Shown: piece after piece, positions 1 to 7,835 of the stretch
Numbering within the stretch: position 1 is the stretch's first letter
How the letters are laid out: every line of letters starts with the position of its first letter
Source: CAYVFC01 sp964450715
GTDB lineage: Bacteria; Myxococcota_A; Polyangia; Polyangiales; JAFGIB01
Length of the DNA: 16,238 bases
Assembly (NCBI GenBank): GCA_964450715.1
Contig: CAYVFC010000169.1
Location: 1 to 16,238 of the forward strand
Direction of reading: 5' to 3'
Notes under the pieces: model-generated
What the model was told of the DNA's origin: nothing
Seen by the model: only the letters and a program-made list of their open reading frames with translations
Database searches by the model: none
Program-made: the position numbers and the translations under genes

Positions 1-1
1 G

Positions 2-286
2 CCTACGGCTGCCGCCCCGCCGCTTGCGCTTTCGCCAGCGCCGGCCGCGCCCCCGTATCCGGACGCGCCGCCCGCGCCCGCCGATGGCACGGCGCCGCCG
101 GTTCCGCCGCTACCCGACGGACCGGTCCCGTCGCCAGCGGGCGACTCGGCCGAACAACCGGTCGCGAGCATGGCGAGCGCGAAACCGGAAGCGGGCAAAA
201 CGCGGGTCCAGATCCGTCTGAACATGGAGTCTCGTTCCAGCTTACCGCCCACCGCCCTTTCTGTACATGCGTTTAGCCGTGGTTGA
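2..286 (+). CDS. C-terminal end of a Pro/Ala-rich protein (partial)
   Basis: The window opens inside a reading frame that runs to a TGA at 284-286 and gives about 94 residues with no start codon of its own. The first 60 or so residues are almost all Pro, Ala, Gly, Ser and Asp, as in disordered linkers or tails of surface and signalling proteins of GC-rich bacteria. The last 30 (from KTRVQIRLNM onward) are more mixed. No domain is recognisable, so no function is assigned. The other two forward frames are also open here, as is common in GC-rich DNA. This frame was preferred because the alternatives read as Arg-rich or Cys/Trp-containing strings that do not resemble a real protein. The body of the gene lies upstream of the window. 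Confidence 0.45.
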   Translation, partial: PTAAAPPLALSPAPAAPPYPDAPPAPADGTAPPVPPLPDGPVPSPAGDSAEQPVASMASAKPEAGKTRVQIRLNMESRSSLPPTALSVHAFSRG

Positions 287-373
287 CCGCCGGCCATTGC
301 GCGTGGTGAAATAGGGAAGATATCCTGCTGCACTGCTGCATCCGTCGCTCCAATCATCCAAGTACCGGTCTTC

Positions 374-2053
374 ATGTTCAAACAGCTGATCAAAAGCAGG
401 GCGTTGGTGCCCGGTATCGTACTGCTGGGATTCGGGCTCTTCATCGCGATCGTACTGCCCGCCGGTAGCCCCTCCTGGCTGGCGGGCTTGATCGGCTCGC
501 TTACCGGCGCGGGCGGAATCCTGCTGATCGTTCTCTTCCAGGAAACCGGCCCCGACTTGCTTCGTACCCTGCGCAGGACGGGAGAGGCGCTGCGCAAGGG
601 CGAGAAGATCCCGTTGCCGGACAACGCCACGCCGCAGATGGAGGAGGTATTCGATTCGCTGAGCGAGCTGTCCCAGGAGCTGGCGAGCAAGGTCAAGCGC
701 CTGGAGGAGGCGGAAAAGGCGCTGGAGGAGGTCAAGAAGGAGACCTCGCAGCGGCTGGACGAGATCGGCGGCGCCGAGAAGCAGCTGCAGGAAGAGGTGG
801 ACGGCCTGTCCACCAGCGTGGGCGAGCAGACCAGTGCCATCGGCCAGGCTACCGGATCGTTACAGGAGAACACCGCCGCGCTGCGCAAGGTCGCCCAACA
901 GGTAGGGGAGCTGGCCCGCAACGCCGAGGACTCCTCATCGTCCATCCTGGAGATGAAAGCCACCAACGACGAGGTCTCGGAGAACGTCAGCAACCTGGCC
1001 TCCAGCGTACGCGACACGGTCTCCTCCATCGAGGAGATGGCCTTCAGCATCAAGGAGGTGGCGCGCAACGTCGACTCGCTCTCGCTGATGACCGAGGAGA
1101 CCTCTTCCTCCATGAACCAGATGGACGTCTCCATCGACCAGGTGCAGTCCAATGCCAACGAGACCGCCCGACTTTCCGAGGAGGTGGCCACCGACGCCGA
1201 GCGCGGGGCCGAATCCATCCAGCGCACCATCGACGAAATCAACCGCATCAAGGAGTCCTCGTCCGAGGCCGTCTCCGTCATCGTCTCGCTCGGCTACCGT
1301 ATCGAGGCCATCGGCGACATCCTGGGCGTGATCGACGAGGTGGCCGAACAGACCAACCTGCTGGCTCTGAACGCCGCCATCATCGCCGCGCAGGCGGGCG
1401 AGTACGGCAAGGGGTTCGCGGTGGTGGCGGACGAGATCAAGGAGCTGGCCGAGCGTGCCGGCAGCTCGACCAAGGAAATAGCGGGTCTCATCAAGACCAT
1501 TCAGGAGGAGACCAAGAACGCTATCCGGGCGGTGGAGCGGGGCGCGTCCACCGTGGACCGCGGGGTGGAGGTCTCGGCCGAGGCCGAGTTGGCGCTGAAG
1601 AAGATCCTGGTCTCCTCGCAGAAGTCGACCAGCATGGTCGGAGCCATCGCCCGCGCCACGGTCGAGCAGTCCAAGGGATCCAAGCAGGTCACCGACGCCA
1701 TCAACAGCATCGCCGAGACCGTGCAGCAGATCGCGGCGGCCACCGCCCAGCAGGCGCGCGGCTCGGAGCTGATCACCAAGAGCGCCGAAAAGATGCGCCT
1801 CATCACCCAGCACGTAGAGCGCAGCAGCCAGGAGCAGGCCAAAGGAGGCCGCCAGATCTCGAGCGCCATCGAGAAGATCACGGAGATGGTGAACCAGCTT
1901 CACGAGCTGCAGGGCAAGCTCTCGCGTGAGTCGGAGGAGACCGTGCAGGCCATCACCCGCATCCAGGAGATGTCCCTGTCGCAGGGCCATCGACTGCGCG
2001 GGCTCATCACCGCGAGCAATCGCCTGCGCAAGCTCACCCAGAAGAACCTCTGA
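374..2053 (+). CDS. Methyl-accepting chemotaxis-type signalling protein without a periplasmic sensor
   Basis: This 559-residue protein has two closely spaced N-terminal membrane segments (about residues 10-30 and 35-56) and only a few residues between them, so there is no room for a ligand-binding periplasmic domain. A short linker and a coiled coil (about 90-130) lead into a long helical MCP signalling domain. The hairpin tip lies near residues 318-370 and carries EQTNLLALNAA, GKGFAVVADEI and ELAERAGSSTKEI. In the family this tip binds CheW and the CheA kinase. The usual tip string LNAAIEAARAGE reads LNAAIIAAQAGE here, so a conserved Glu and Arg are replaced by Ile and Gln. The C-terminal half is heptad-rich. 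No che gene lies in the window. The gene is followed by the Tat operon after a 73-base gap. It may sense membrane or cytoplasmic state; its input is unknown. No strong Shine-Dalgarno precedes the ATG. Confidence 0.93.
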   Translation: MFKQLIKSRALVPGIVLLGFGLFIAIVLPAGSPSWLAGLIGSLTGAGGILLIVLFQETGPDLLRTLRRTGEALRKGEKIPLPDNATPQMEEVFDSLSELSQELASKVKRLEEAEKALEEVKKETSQRLDEIGGAEKQLQEEVDGLSTSVGEQTSAIGQATGSLQENTAALRKVAQQVGELARNAEDSSSSILEMKATNDEVSENVSNLASSVRDTVSSIEEMAFSIKEVARNVDSLSLMTEETSSSMNQMDVSIDQVQSNANETARLSEEVATDAERGAESIQRTIDEINRIKESSSEAVSVIVSLGYRIEAIGDILGVIDEVAEQTNLLALNAAIIAAQAGEYGKGFAVVADEIKELAERAGSSTKEIAGLIKTIQEETKNAIRAVERGASTVDRGVEVSAEAELALKKILVSSQKSTSMVGAIARATVEQSKGSKQVTDAINSIAETVQQIAAATAQQARGSELITKSAEKMRLITQHVERSSQEQAKGGRQISSAIEKITEMVNQLHELQGKLSRESEETVQAITRIQEMSLSQGHRLRGLITASNRLRKLTQKNL

Positions 2054-2065
2054 GGAGGGAGCGGG

Positions 2066-2107
2066 ATGCGCGAAGGAACGTTCGCCGCCCCCGCCCGGCT
2101 GTGGTAA
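2066..2107 (+). CDS. Possible 13-codon leader ORF ahead of tatB
   Basis: In the 73-base gap between the MCP gene and tatB, a strong Shine-Dalgarno (GAGGAGGGAG) sits four bases before an ATG at 2066. The frame encodes MREGTFAAPARLW and stops with TAA at 2105-2107, 19 bases before the tatB ATG. tatB itself has only a distant purine run (AGGGG at 2110-2114), so ribosomes loaded at the mini-ORF could feed tatB. No regulatory residues (for example a run of one amino acid) are evident. It may equally be a chance frame next to a purine-rich stretch. Confidence 0.25.
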   Translation: MREGTFAAPARLW

Positions 2108-2126
2108 ACAGGGGCCGGTTGCGGTC

Positions 2127-2576
2127 ATGTTCGGTATCGGTTTCGGTGAAGTTCTCGTCATCGCCGTCATCCTGATCATCGTGGTCGGCCCGGCGCGCTT
2201 GCCCGCTCTGATGGCCGCGCTGGGCCGGGCCCTGCGCACGGCGCGGCAGGCCAGCGACGAGCTGCGATCGTCGCTGGGACTGAGAGAGCTGATGCGAATG
2301 GACCCCTACGAGCCCCAGCGCTCGCGCCCATCTACTCCCCGAAAAGACGCCCAGGTCGAGACCGAAGCGGAGGTTCCGACCGAGAACGAGACCGAGGATA
2401 CGAAGGCGGAGGGCGAACCGACCTACGGGTACCCGATCGAGACGCAAGGAGGGAAGCGCACCGACCGGGTTGCGGCCCGCGACGAAGCGGGGGCGAGCGA
2501 TAGCCGGGGCGAGGTCTCGACGACACAGGAGCAGCCCGAACAGCCCGAACAGCCCGAGGGGAAAAAAGGCAGTTGA
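2127..2576 (+). CDS. tatB: Sec-independent protein translocase subunit TatB (TatA/B family)
   Basis: This 149-residue protein begins with MFGIGFGEVLVIAVILIIVV, a short membrane helix with Glu at position 8, followed by the GPARLP hinge and an amphipathic helix (about residues 27-50). That is the standard TatA/B architecture. Glu8 and the GP.RLP hinge favour TatB, which with TatC binds twin-arginine signal peptides in the cytoplasmic membrane. No separate tatA is in the window, so a dual TatA/B role is possible. The rest is an acidic, low-complexity tail (about 55-149) ending in EQPEQPEQPEGKKGS, longer than the core needs. The frame is open further upstream, but ATG 2127 gives the correct TatB N-terminus. 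The TGA overlaps the tatC ATG (TGATG), which implies translational coupling. Confidence 0.88.
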   Translation: MFGIGFGEVLVIAVILIIVVGPARLPALMAALGRALRTARQASDELRSSLGLRELMRMDPYEPQRSRPSTPRKDAQVETEAEVPTENETEDTKAEGEPTYGYPIETQGGKRTDRVAARDEAGASDSRGEVSTTQEQPEQPEQPEGKKGS

Positions 2577-3412
2577 TGGCCGAGTTACCGGAATCGGCCA
2601 AAGGTGAAGTCGCCGAGCAGGACGCCGCCGGCATGACGGTCCTCGAGCACCTGCAGGAGCTACGCAAGAGGCTGGTACTGGCGCTGCTCGGCACCGTGCC
2701 GGGGATCGCGGTAGCCTGGTATTTTAAGGAGATCCTGCTCGAGTTCCTGCTCATCCCTCTCTCCCGGGCCTGGTTGGCGCTGGGCATGAAGGAGCCGGTG
2801 ATCCACTTCTCCAACCCGGTCGATCCGTTCATCGCCTACCTGAAGATCGCCATCGTGGCCGGGCTGCTCTTCTCCAGCCCCTGGATCTTCTGGCAGATCT
2901 GGGCCTTCGTGGCGCCCGGCCTCTATCAGCGGGAAAAACGGCTGGCCGTTCCCTTCGTCATCGCCTCCACCGTCTTCTTCGGCGGCGGCGCCTTTTTCGG
3001 CTACGGCGCGGTCTTTCCGCCCGCCTTTGAGCTGTTTCTGGGCATGGCGGGAACGCTGCCCCAGGGGAGCATGGATCTGCAGGCCACCATCATGCTCAAC
3101 GAATACCTGAATTTGGCCACGCGCCTGCTGCTCGCCTTCGGCGTGGTCTTCGAGATCCCGGTGGCCATCGCCTTTCTCTCCCTAGCCGGACTGGTGAATT
3201 GGAAGCAGCTGTTGCGGTTCGGGCGCATCTGGGTCGTGCTCTCCGCCGTTCTGGCCGCCATGTTGACTCCGCCGGAGATCACCTCGCAGCTGATGATGCT
3301 GGTACCGCTGGTATCTCTGTATTTTCTATCCATCGGCGTCGCCTACCTGCTCGGGCCCAGGCCGGAAGCCAAGCCTGCCGGCGACGCTGAAGACGAGGGG
3401 GCGGCCGGATGA
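2576..3412 (+). CDS. tatC: Sec-independent protein translocase subunit TatC
   Basis: This 278-residue multi-spanning membrane protein is the TatC core, which recognises twin-arginine signal peptides and recruits TatA for export of folded proteins. After a roughly 19-residue N-terminal extension it shows the diagnostic EHLQELRKRLV of the cytoplasmic N-terminus. It then has six hydrophobic segments and the conserved loop motif around PWIFWQIWAFVAPGLYQREK, including the Pro, Trp-Ala-Phe, Pro-Gly-Leu-Tyr and Glu positions typical of the family. DPFIAYLK, before the second membrane segment, is also conserved. Length is normal. The ATG at 2576 overlaps the tatB stop, and the purine run GGGGAAAAAAGG lies just upstream. 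The TGA overlaps the next ATG (ATGA at 3409-3412). A second in-frame start (TTG 2573) is possible but unnecessary. Confidence 0.95.
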   Translation: MAELPESAKGEVAEQDAAGMTVLEHLQELRKRLVLALLGTVPGIAVAWYFKEILLEFLLIPLSRAWLALGMKEPVIHFSNPVDPFIAYLKIAIVAGLLFSSPWIFWQIWAFVAPGLYQREKRLAVPFVIASTVFFGGGAFFGYGAVFPPAFELFLGMAGTLPQGSMDLQATIMLNEYLNLATRLLLAFGVVFEIPVAIAFLSLAGLVNWKQLLRFGRIWVVLSAVLAAMLTPPEITSQLMMLVPLVSLYFLSIGVAYLLGPRPEAKPAGDAEDEGAAG

Positions 3413-3699
3413 CGGAAAAGGAAAACGGCGGCGACGAGCGGGTCGCGCAGCCGCGGGGCGGGGAAGCCGGGGAAGCCGGCAGCGAGCGCCTGCGAGCGGC
3501 CCGCCGGGCCTTCGAGGCCGGGGATTACCGGCTGGTGCACGAGCTGGGGGGCGAGCTCGAGAGCTCCGGCGACCCGGAGGAACGGAAGGCGGCGCGCGAG
3601 CTGCTGGGCCGCGTCGCCGTCGATCCGGTCCTGTTCGTCGCCCTTCTGGTGTTCGCGGCGCTTTTCTTCGGCATCGCCTACGCGTATGTTTTTCCTTGA
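3409..3699 (+). CDS. Small tail-anchored protein with a TPR-like helix pair
   Basis: The gene encodes 96 residues. The first 30 are polar and probably disordered. Residues about 26-65 (LRAARRAFEAGDYRLVHELGGEL, then DPEERKAARELLGRV) resemble one tetratricopeptide-type helical hairpin. The C-terminus (about 68-96) is one strong hydrophobic helix, VDPVLFVALLVFAALFFGIAYAY in two parts, predicting a single-pass tail anchor with the N-terminus in the cytoplasm. Its ATG overlaps the tatC stop (ATGA) and its TGA lies two bases before the next ATG, so it is embedded in the operon. The position suggests an accessory partner of TatC or of the following membrane-anchored scaffold, but no function is established from sequence. 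Confidence 0.82.
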   Translation: MTEKENGGDERVAQPRGGEAGEAGSERLRAARRAFEAGDYRLVHELGGELESSGDPEERKAARELLGRVAVDPVLFVALLVFAALFFGIAYAYVFP

Positions 3700-3701
3700 G
3701 G

Positions 3702-6700
3702 ATGGCCGGTCGGGAAAAGACGGCGCTCGGTATCGCCCGGGCGCGTTTCGTAGAGGGCCTGCCGAGCAGGTCTCGCGAGCTGCGAGCCGCGCTCGATCCG
3801 AGCGGCGCATCCGGTGACCCGGAGCGGTTGCGCGAGGAGATCCGGCGCAGGCTGCATGCCCTGTACGCCTCGGCCCAGGTATTTCGCGAGGAGCAACTGG
3901 CCGAGGCGATCAAGCGGACCATAGACGATCTGGACCGGGCGCGTGATGCCAGGCGGCCGCTGAGCGAAGGGGACTGGGAAGCGCTGCTCAAGCTGGCGGA
4001 TTCGCTGCCCTCGCTGGCGTCGAACGAAACCGGGACCCCTTCGCTGGGCCGGCGGCCTGACTCGGACATGACCGGCGAGGCGCGGGTCGCGCGCTCCTCC
4101 CTGCTGCCAGACCCCGCAACCGGGCCGCGGAAGCGGACCAGTTCCTCGCCGTTCCTGCAGCCTTCCCCCGATCCAGCGGAAGCCGCCGACGCTCCGGCAA
4201 CGGAAGCAGGTGAGGCGGGGCAGTCGCCTCGGCCTTCAGAGCCGCAACCGCAGGCCGACGCTCGGCACAGCCCGTTGCCGCCAGGACCGGAAACGAGCGG
4301 GGCGGACCGCCCTCTGCCATCCGAATCGGAACAGCGTTCTTCCCTGCCTCCGACGGACAAGCAGCTGTCCAGACAAGAAGCGGCGAGCGTGCTGGTGGTA
4401 GACGAGGTCGAGACGCAGGCCGAGGTGAAGCTCGCGCTTCCCGAGGAACGCTACGAGGTCCTCGGCTCCTCGGATGCGGAGGAAGCGCTGAAGCTGGCCC
4501 GGTCCGGATCGCCGGATGTCGTTCTGGTAGCCGAAAGCATGGTACGACAGGGCGGCGCGGACCTGGTGCGGCGGCTTCGCGCCGACCCGCTGACCGAGCT
4601 GGTTCCGGTGGTGCTGATCGCGGGTCAGCAGCGGGCGGCCGGGAGCGAACGGGACCAGACGCCGGGTATCGACGAAACGCTGGTGCGACCGATCGATCCG
4701 GAAGCCCTGGTCCGTACCCTCGCCCGGCTGCTCGAGCCGGCGGCCGCACAGGGCAGCCCGCTCGACGGGGTAGAGGAAGCCTCGGTCAAGGAGCTGGAGC
4801 AGCTCGTCGCGCGCGAGATCCGCCGCGGTCTTAGCGGCTCGCTGAGCGGCGGTGGGGAGCAACGGATTTCGCTCGGCGACGGCAGCGAGGTGCTGGCGGC
4901 GGTATGGTCGGCCATCAGCAGGATGCGCGTGTTCCTGGCTCAGCGCAGCGGAGGCGGGATTCGCTTTCGCGACGCACCAGGCCGCGCGGGACCAGCCATG
5001 CTGGCGCTGGTCGATACGGAGGGGAAAGCGGAAGACAAGGGACCGCAGGTGGAGCTGCGGGGCAGACGGATCCTGGTAGCGGACGACGACCCGGCCGTGC
5101 TCTGGTTCTTCTCCGGATTGCTCAAGGAGGCTGGTGCCGCGGTCATCGAGGCCGACAACGGCAAGCGGGCATTGCGGGCGGCCCGGCGCCAACGCCCCGA
5201 TCTGCTGATCAGCGACATCTTGATGCCCGAGATAGACGGCTTCGAGCTCTGCCGCGAGCTGAAAGGGGACGTGGCGCTGGCCGATGTGCCGGTAATCCTG
5301 ATCTCCTGGAAGGAGGACTTCCTGCAACGCATGCGGGAGCTCGGCTCCGGCGCCAGCGCCTACCTGACGAAAGAAGCGGGCAGCGCCCGCATCCTCGCGC
5401 GCGTGCGCGACGCGCTGCGGCCCCTGGCGCGGTTGGAGGCCGGTCTGCGCGCGGGCGGGGTGGTGCGCGGAAGGATCGAGGGGATCGGCGTGCTCTGCCT
5501 GCTGGAAACCGTGTCGCGCGAGCGCCCCGACTCCCGCATCACCGTACGCGACGCGCGCAGCCTCTTCGAGATCGACCTGCGCCGGGGAAACCTGGTGGCG
5601 TTGACCCAAACCGCCTCGGACGGCGCCTTTGTGCGCGGTCGCCCGGCGCTGGAACGCGTGCTGGGCTCGGGTGCGGCCCGCTTCACGGTAATGGACGCGG
5701 ACGAGCCGTTACGCGACCTGTTCGGCGAACCGCTGCCGGCGCTGTTGCGCAAGGCGACCAACCGGCTGGGCGCGCTGCTGGATGCGCTGTCGGATGGCCG
5801 TCTACTGGAGCTCGAGCGGCTCGAGTTTGATGAAGACATACTCGAACCGATGCTGGAAGGCGGCCCCGGATCGGCCCGCGACCTGTTGCAGTATCTGCGC
5901 GCGGGAGCGAGCCCGCGGCAGCTGGTGCTGGAGCGGAGGATCGCTCCCCGGCAGCTGGCCTCGGTTCTGGACGACCTGGCCCGTCGCGGTGCGGTGCGCG
6001 CCGTGCTCGGAGCCGACGATCGAGACCTGGTCGCCGAAGCGCTGAGAAGGCGGGAGCAGTCTCCGGATACGCTCTTCAGCTCGCCGCCGCCGGAACCCGC
6101 GGCGCCATCCACCGACCGTACGAGCCTGCCGGCCGGACCGCGGGGCTGGATCCTGGAACCGGATCGGCGCGCGACGACCAGGGAGAGCGCCGGCGAGGAA
6201 AACGGGCTTGGCTTCGCCCACCAAGAGCTGCAGAGCGAATTCCGGCTGGTGTCAAAGCCGCCGCCGGTGCCGGAAGAAGCCTCGCGAGGGACCGACGGTC
6301 AACAGTCGCCTCGATCAACCGAACCAGGTCCGCTCGGCCCACGCGGCATCGACGCGAACGCCGACGCCGTCGATGGACCTGGCGACTCCGAGGCTCGGCA
6401 AGGGCCGCGGGCGGCTGCCGCGGCGAACCGTCCGAGCGGTATCGAGGGCGAGATCTCCGAGCTGGCCGCCGCGGGCAGGCGGTCGACGACCGATGAGGCG
6501 AACGCGCGGCGGGCGAGGGGCGGTGGCGGTCCGCTGCTGCTGGTGGCGCTGCTGCTGGTAGCCGTCTATGCCGGATGGAAGCTGGTGGCAGTGGGCGGCA
6601 CGGCCTCGGAGCGTTCGCGCTGGCCGGCTCCGCTGGCTGCGGGCGCCGTGGAAAAGGAGCCACCGGCGATCGAGAGGGGGTCGGGCGCCGCGACCTCGGA

Positions 6701-7049
6701 TCGATCCGCCCCGGACGACGAGGAGGAAGTCGAGGAAGCGGCCGACCGGCGCCAGCGCACCGGCGACGAGGAAGAGGCCGACGTGAGCTGGGGCAGCGTG
6801 CTGCCCTTCATCGACCGGAGCCGGGGAGTCGAAGTGGGCGAGGAGCAGGGGTTGCTGGTGATAGAGAGCGAGAGCAATGGCGACGACTACAAGGTCCGGG
6901 TCAACGGGCGAAACCTGGGACGGCCGCCGGTAAGCGTCGCGCTCGAGGCCGGTCGACACGAGCTCCGTTTCAAGAGGCGCGGAAGCGAGTCGAGCTTTCG
7001 CTTCGTGGTGGTAGAAAAGGGGCGGACGCGCGTGGTGCAAACTCCGTGA
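3702..7049 (+). CDS. Membrane-anchored receiver-DUF4388-PEGA multidomain signalling protein
   Basis: This 1115-residue protein has, in order: an N-terminal helical region (about 10-105), possibly HPt-like, with His52 in LHALYASAQ; a degenerate receiver (about 229-345); a second receiver (about 455-575); a DUF4388-type region (about 583-660) with its helical follow-on (to about 790); a disordered linker; one membrane helix (about 943-965, GPLLLVALLLVAVYAGWKL); an acidic linker; and a C-terminal PEGA-type domain (about 1048-1115). Receiver 2 keeps ADDDP, the phospho-acceptor Asp505 in ISDILMPEIDGFEL, and a Lys in YLTKE. Receiver 1 keeps VVDE but has Ala277 at the acceptor position. Phospho-input therefore probably acts through receiver 2, and PEGA probably lies outside the cytoplasm. 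No enzymatic output domain is visible. ATG 3702 is preferred; TTG 3696 would overlap the upstream stop. The gene sits between the tat genes and a methyltransferase. Confidence 0.9.
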   Translation: MAGREKTALGIARARFVEGLPSRSRELRAALDPSGASGDPERLREEIRRRLHALYASAQVFREEQLAEAIKRTIDDLDRARDARRPLSEGDWEALLKLADSLPSLASNETGTPSLGRRPDSDMTGEARVARSSLLPDPATGPRKRTSSSPFLQPSPDPAEAADAPATEAGEAGQSPRPSEPQPQADARHSPLPPGPETSGADRPLPSESEQRSSLPPTDKQLSRQEAASVLVVDEVETQAEVKLALPEERYEVLGSSDAEEALKLARSGSPDVVLVAESMVRQGGADLVRRLRADPLTELVPVVLIAGQQRAAGSERDQTPGIDETLVRPIDPEALVRTLARLLEPAAAQGSPLDGVEEASVKELEQLVAREIRRGLSGSLSGGGEQRISLGDGSEVLAAVWSAISRMRVFLAQRSGGGIRFRDAPGRAGPAMLALVDTEGKAEDKGPQVELRGRRILVADDDPAVLWFFSGLLKEAGAAVIEADNGKRALRAARRQRPDLLISDILMPEIDGFELCRELKGDVALADVPVILISWKEDFLQRMRELGSGASAYLTKEAGSARILARVRDALRPLARLEAGLRAGGVVRGRIEGIGVLCLLETVSRERPDSRITVRDARSLFEIDLRRGNLVALTQTASDGAFVRGRPALERVLGSGAARFTVMDADEPLRDLFGEPLPALLRKATNRLGALLDALSDGRLLELERLEFDEDILEPMLEGGPGSARDLLQYLRAGASPRQLVLERRIAPRQLASVLDDLARRGAVRAVLGADDRDLVAEALRRREQSPDTLFSSPPPEPAAPSTDRTSLPAGPRGWILEPDRRATTRESAGEENGLGFAHQELQSEFRLVSKPPPVPEEASRGTDGQQSPRSTEPGPLGPRGIDANADAVDGPGDSEARQGPRAAAAANRPSGIEGEISELAAAGRRSTTDEANARRARGGGGPLLLVALLLVAVYAGWKLVAVGGTASERSRWPAPLAAGAVEKEPPAIERGSGAATSDRSAPDDEEEVEEAADRRQRTGDEEEADVSWGSVLPFIDRSRGVEVGEEQGLLVIESESNGDDYKVRVNGRNLGRPPVSVALEAGRHELRFKRRGSESSFRFVVVEKGRTRVVQTP

Positions 7050-7693
7050 CGCCACGGGCGAGCCAGACGCCGAGAGCGGAAACCAACGCGACGATCACGC
7101 GACGGATAGAGGTAGGAGATCTCGAGCTACAGATCTCGGTCCCGCTCGGCCACTGGGATGAAGACGGGGATCGGATATCGTTCTGGTACCAGGTCACCAG
7201 ATCGGCTCTGGCTCTGAGCCGCAACCTGCAGGCCCGGGGCTCGCTGCGCGGCTGCCGGGCGCTGGAGCTCGGATGCGGGCTGGGCCTGCCCGGGGTGACG
7301 GCCGGCCGGCTGGGGGCCGAGGTCACCTTCACCGACTACCAACTGCAGGCGTTGGAACAGGCGCGGACCAACGCGCGGGCGAACGGGGTCGCTTCCGCTT
7401 CGTTTCGTAGCTTGGACTGGGAGCACCCGGAACGGCTCGACCATTTCGATCTGATCCTGGGATCCGAGATCGTCTACGACTATTTTTGTCACGACGGTTT
7501 GCAGACCATACTCGAAGAGGCCCTGGCGCCCGGCGGCACGGTCCTGCTGGCCGACCGTCCCCGGCTGGTGGTCGACCGTTTTCTGGGGCGGCTGGTACAC
7601 ACCGGCTTCCGCTGTGACGCGCACCAGCCCTACGACAACGAGGCCGAACGCGCGGCGGATCGGACGATCGAGATTTACTGTATCTATCGCTGA
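7046..7693 (+). CDS. Class I SAM-dependent methyltransferase, METTL21/Methyltransf_16-like
   Basis: This 215-residue protein has the class I methyltransferase fold. Motif I is LELGCGLGLPG (about residues 73-83), followed by an acidic strand end (VTFTDY). The post-II signature LILGSEIVYDY resembles the D/S-x-x-Y region of the METTL21/EEF2KMT/nicotinamide N-methyltransferase-like group, many of which methylate protein lysines. The upstream GHWDEDGDRISFWYQVTRSALALSRNL segment matches the family's N-terminal substrate-side region. The substrate here is unknown. The start is GTG 7046, overlapping the TGA of the preceding gene (GTGA). Other in-frame starts upstream lie inside that gene and would add an unrelated Arg-rich extension. 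It is the last gene of the plus-strand operon, followed by a repeat cluster. Confidence 0.86.
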   Translation: MTPRASQTPRAETNATITRRIEVGDLELQISVPLGHWDEDGDRISFWYQVTRSALALSRNLQARGSLRGCRALELGCGLGLPGVTAGRLGAEVTFTDYQLQALEQARTNARANGVASASFRSLDWEHPERLDHFDLILGSEIVYDYFCHDGLQTILEEALAPGGTVLLADRPRLVVDRFLGRLVHTGFRCDAHQPYDNEAERAADRTIEIYCIYR

Positions 7694-7767
7694 CATTCTT
7701 CTCCCTTGAGGCGCTTTTCCGTTGCCGGCGTCTCGAGGAAGCGCGGGGGAGGCCGGGACCGGTCGGC

Positions 7768-7805
7768 GTACGCGGTACGCGGGCGTACGCGGGACGTGTA
7801 CGCGG
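7768..7805. repeat. Four GTACGCGG units, irregularly spaced
   Basis: GTACGCGG begins at 7768, 7775, 7785 and 7798. The last unit runs into the first 32-base repeat (GGGACGGGGC from 7804). The units are not equally spaced, which suggests slippage or palindrome-driven growth (GTAC is self-complementary). Confidence 0.75.
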
Positions 7806-7835
7806 GACGGGGCTAAGTTTTAAGTTTTCCTCTTG
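7804..7835 (+). repeat. 32-base repeat A, copy 1 (left inverted arm)
   Basis: It begins GGGACGGGGCTAAGTTTTAA and ends TCCTCTTG, and is identical to 7859-7890. Its first 23 bases are the reverse complement of 7933-7955 and 8042-8064 with one mismatch. The GGGGACGGGG-plus-A/T-block layout recalls short repeats I associate with REP-associated tyrosine transposases; this is from memory and not tested. Confidence 0.85.

Noticed and set aside
24..221. Arg-rich 65-codon plus-strand frame at the window start
   Set aside because: It is the shifted reading of the Pro/Ala-rich partial gene, with no start context or domain.
287..373. Promoter TTGCGC-18-TATCCT ahead of the MCP gene
   Set aside because: The -35 matches only 3/6 and the spacing is 18, so it is too weak to list as a feature.
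935..2239. Long minus-strand open frame (434 codons) antisense to the MCP gene and tatB
   Set aside because: It reads as Leu/Gly/Asp/His/Arg-rich low-complexity sequence with no domain, as expected for the complement of a GC-rich gene. The plus-strand frames encode recognisable MCP and Tat domains.
4236..5609. Minus-strand open frame of 457 codons antisense to the receiver/PEGA gene
   Set aside because: It has a His/Gln/Arg/Leu-rich composition and no motif, and overlaps the clearly coding receiver domains.
7716..7745. Imperfect GCGCTT/AAGCGC hairpin just after the methyltransferase gene as a terminator
   Set aside because: The stem needs a two-base bulge and a 16-base loop and has no T-tract. 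The larger inverted repeats downstream are better candidates.
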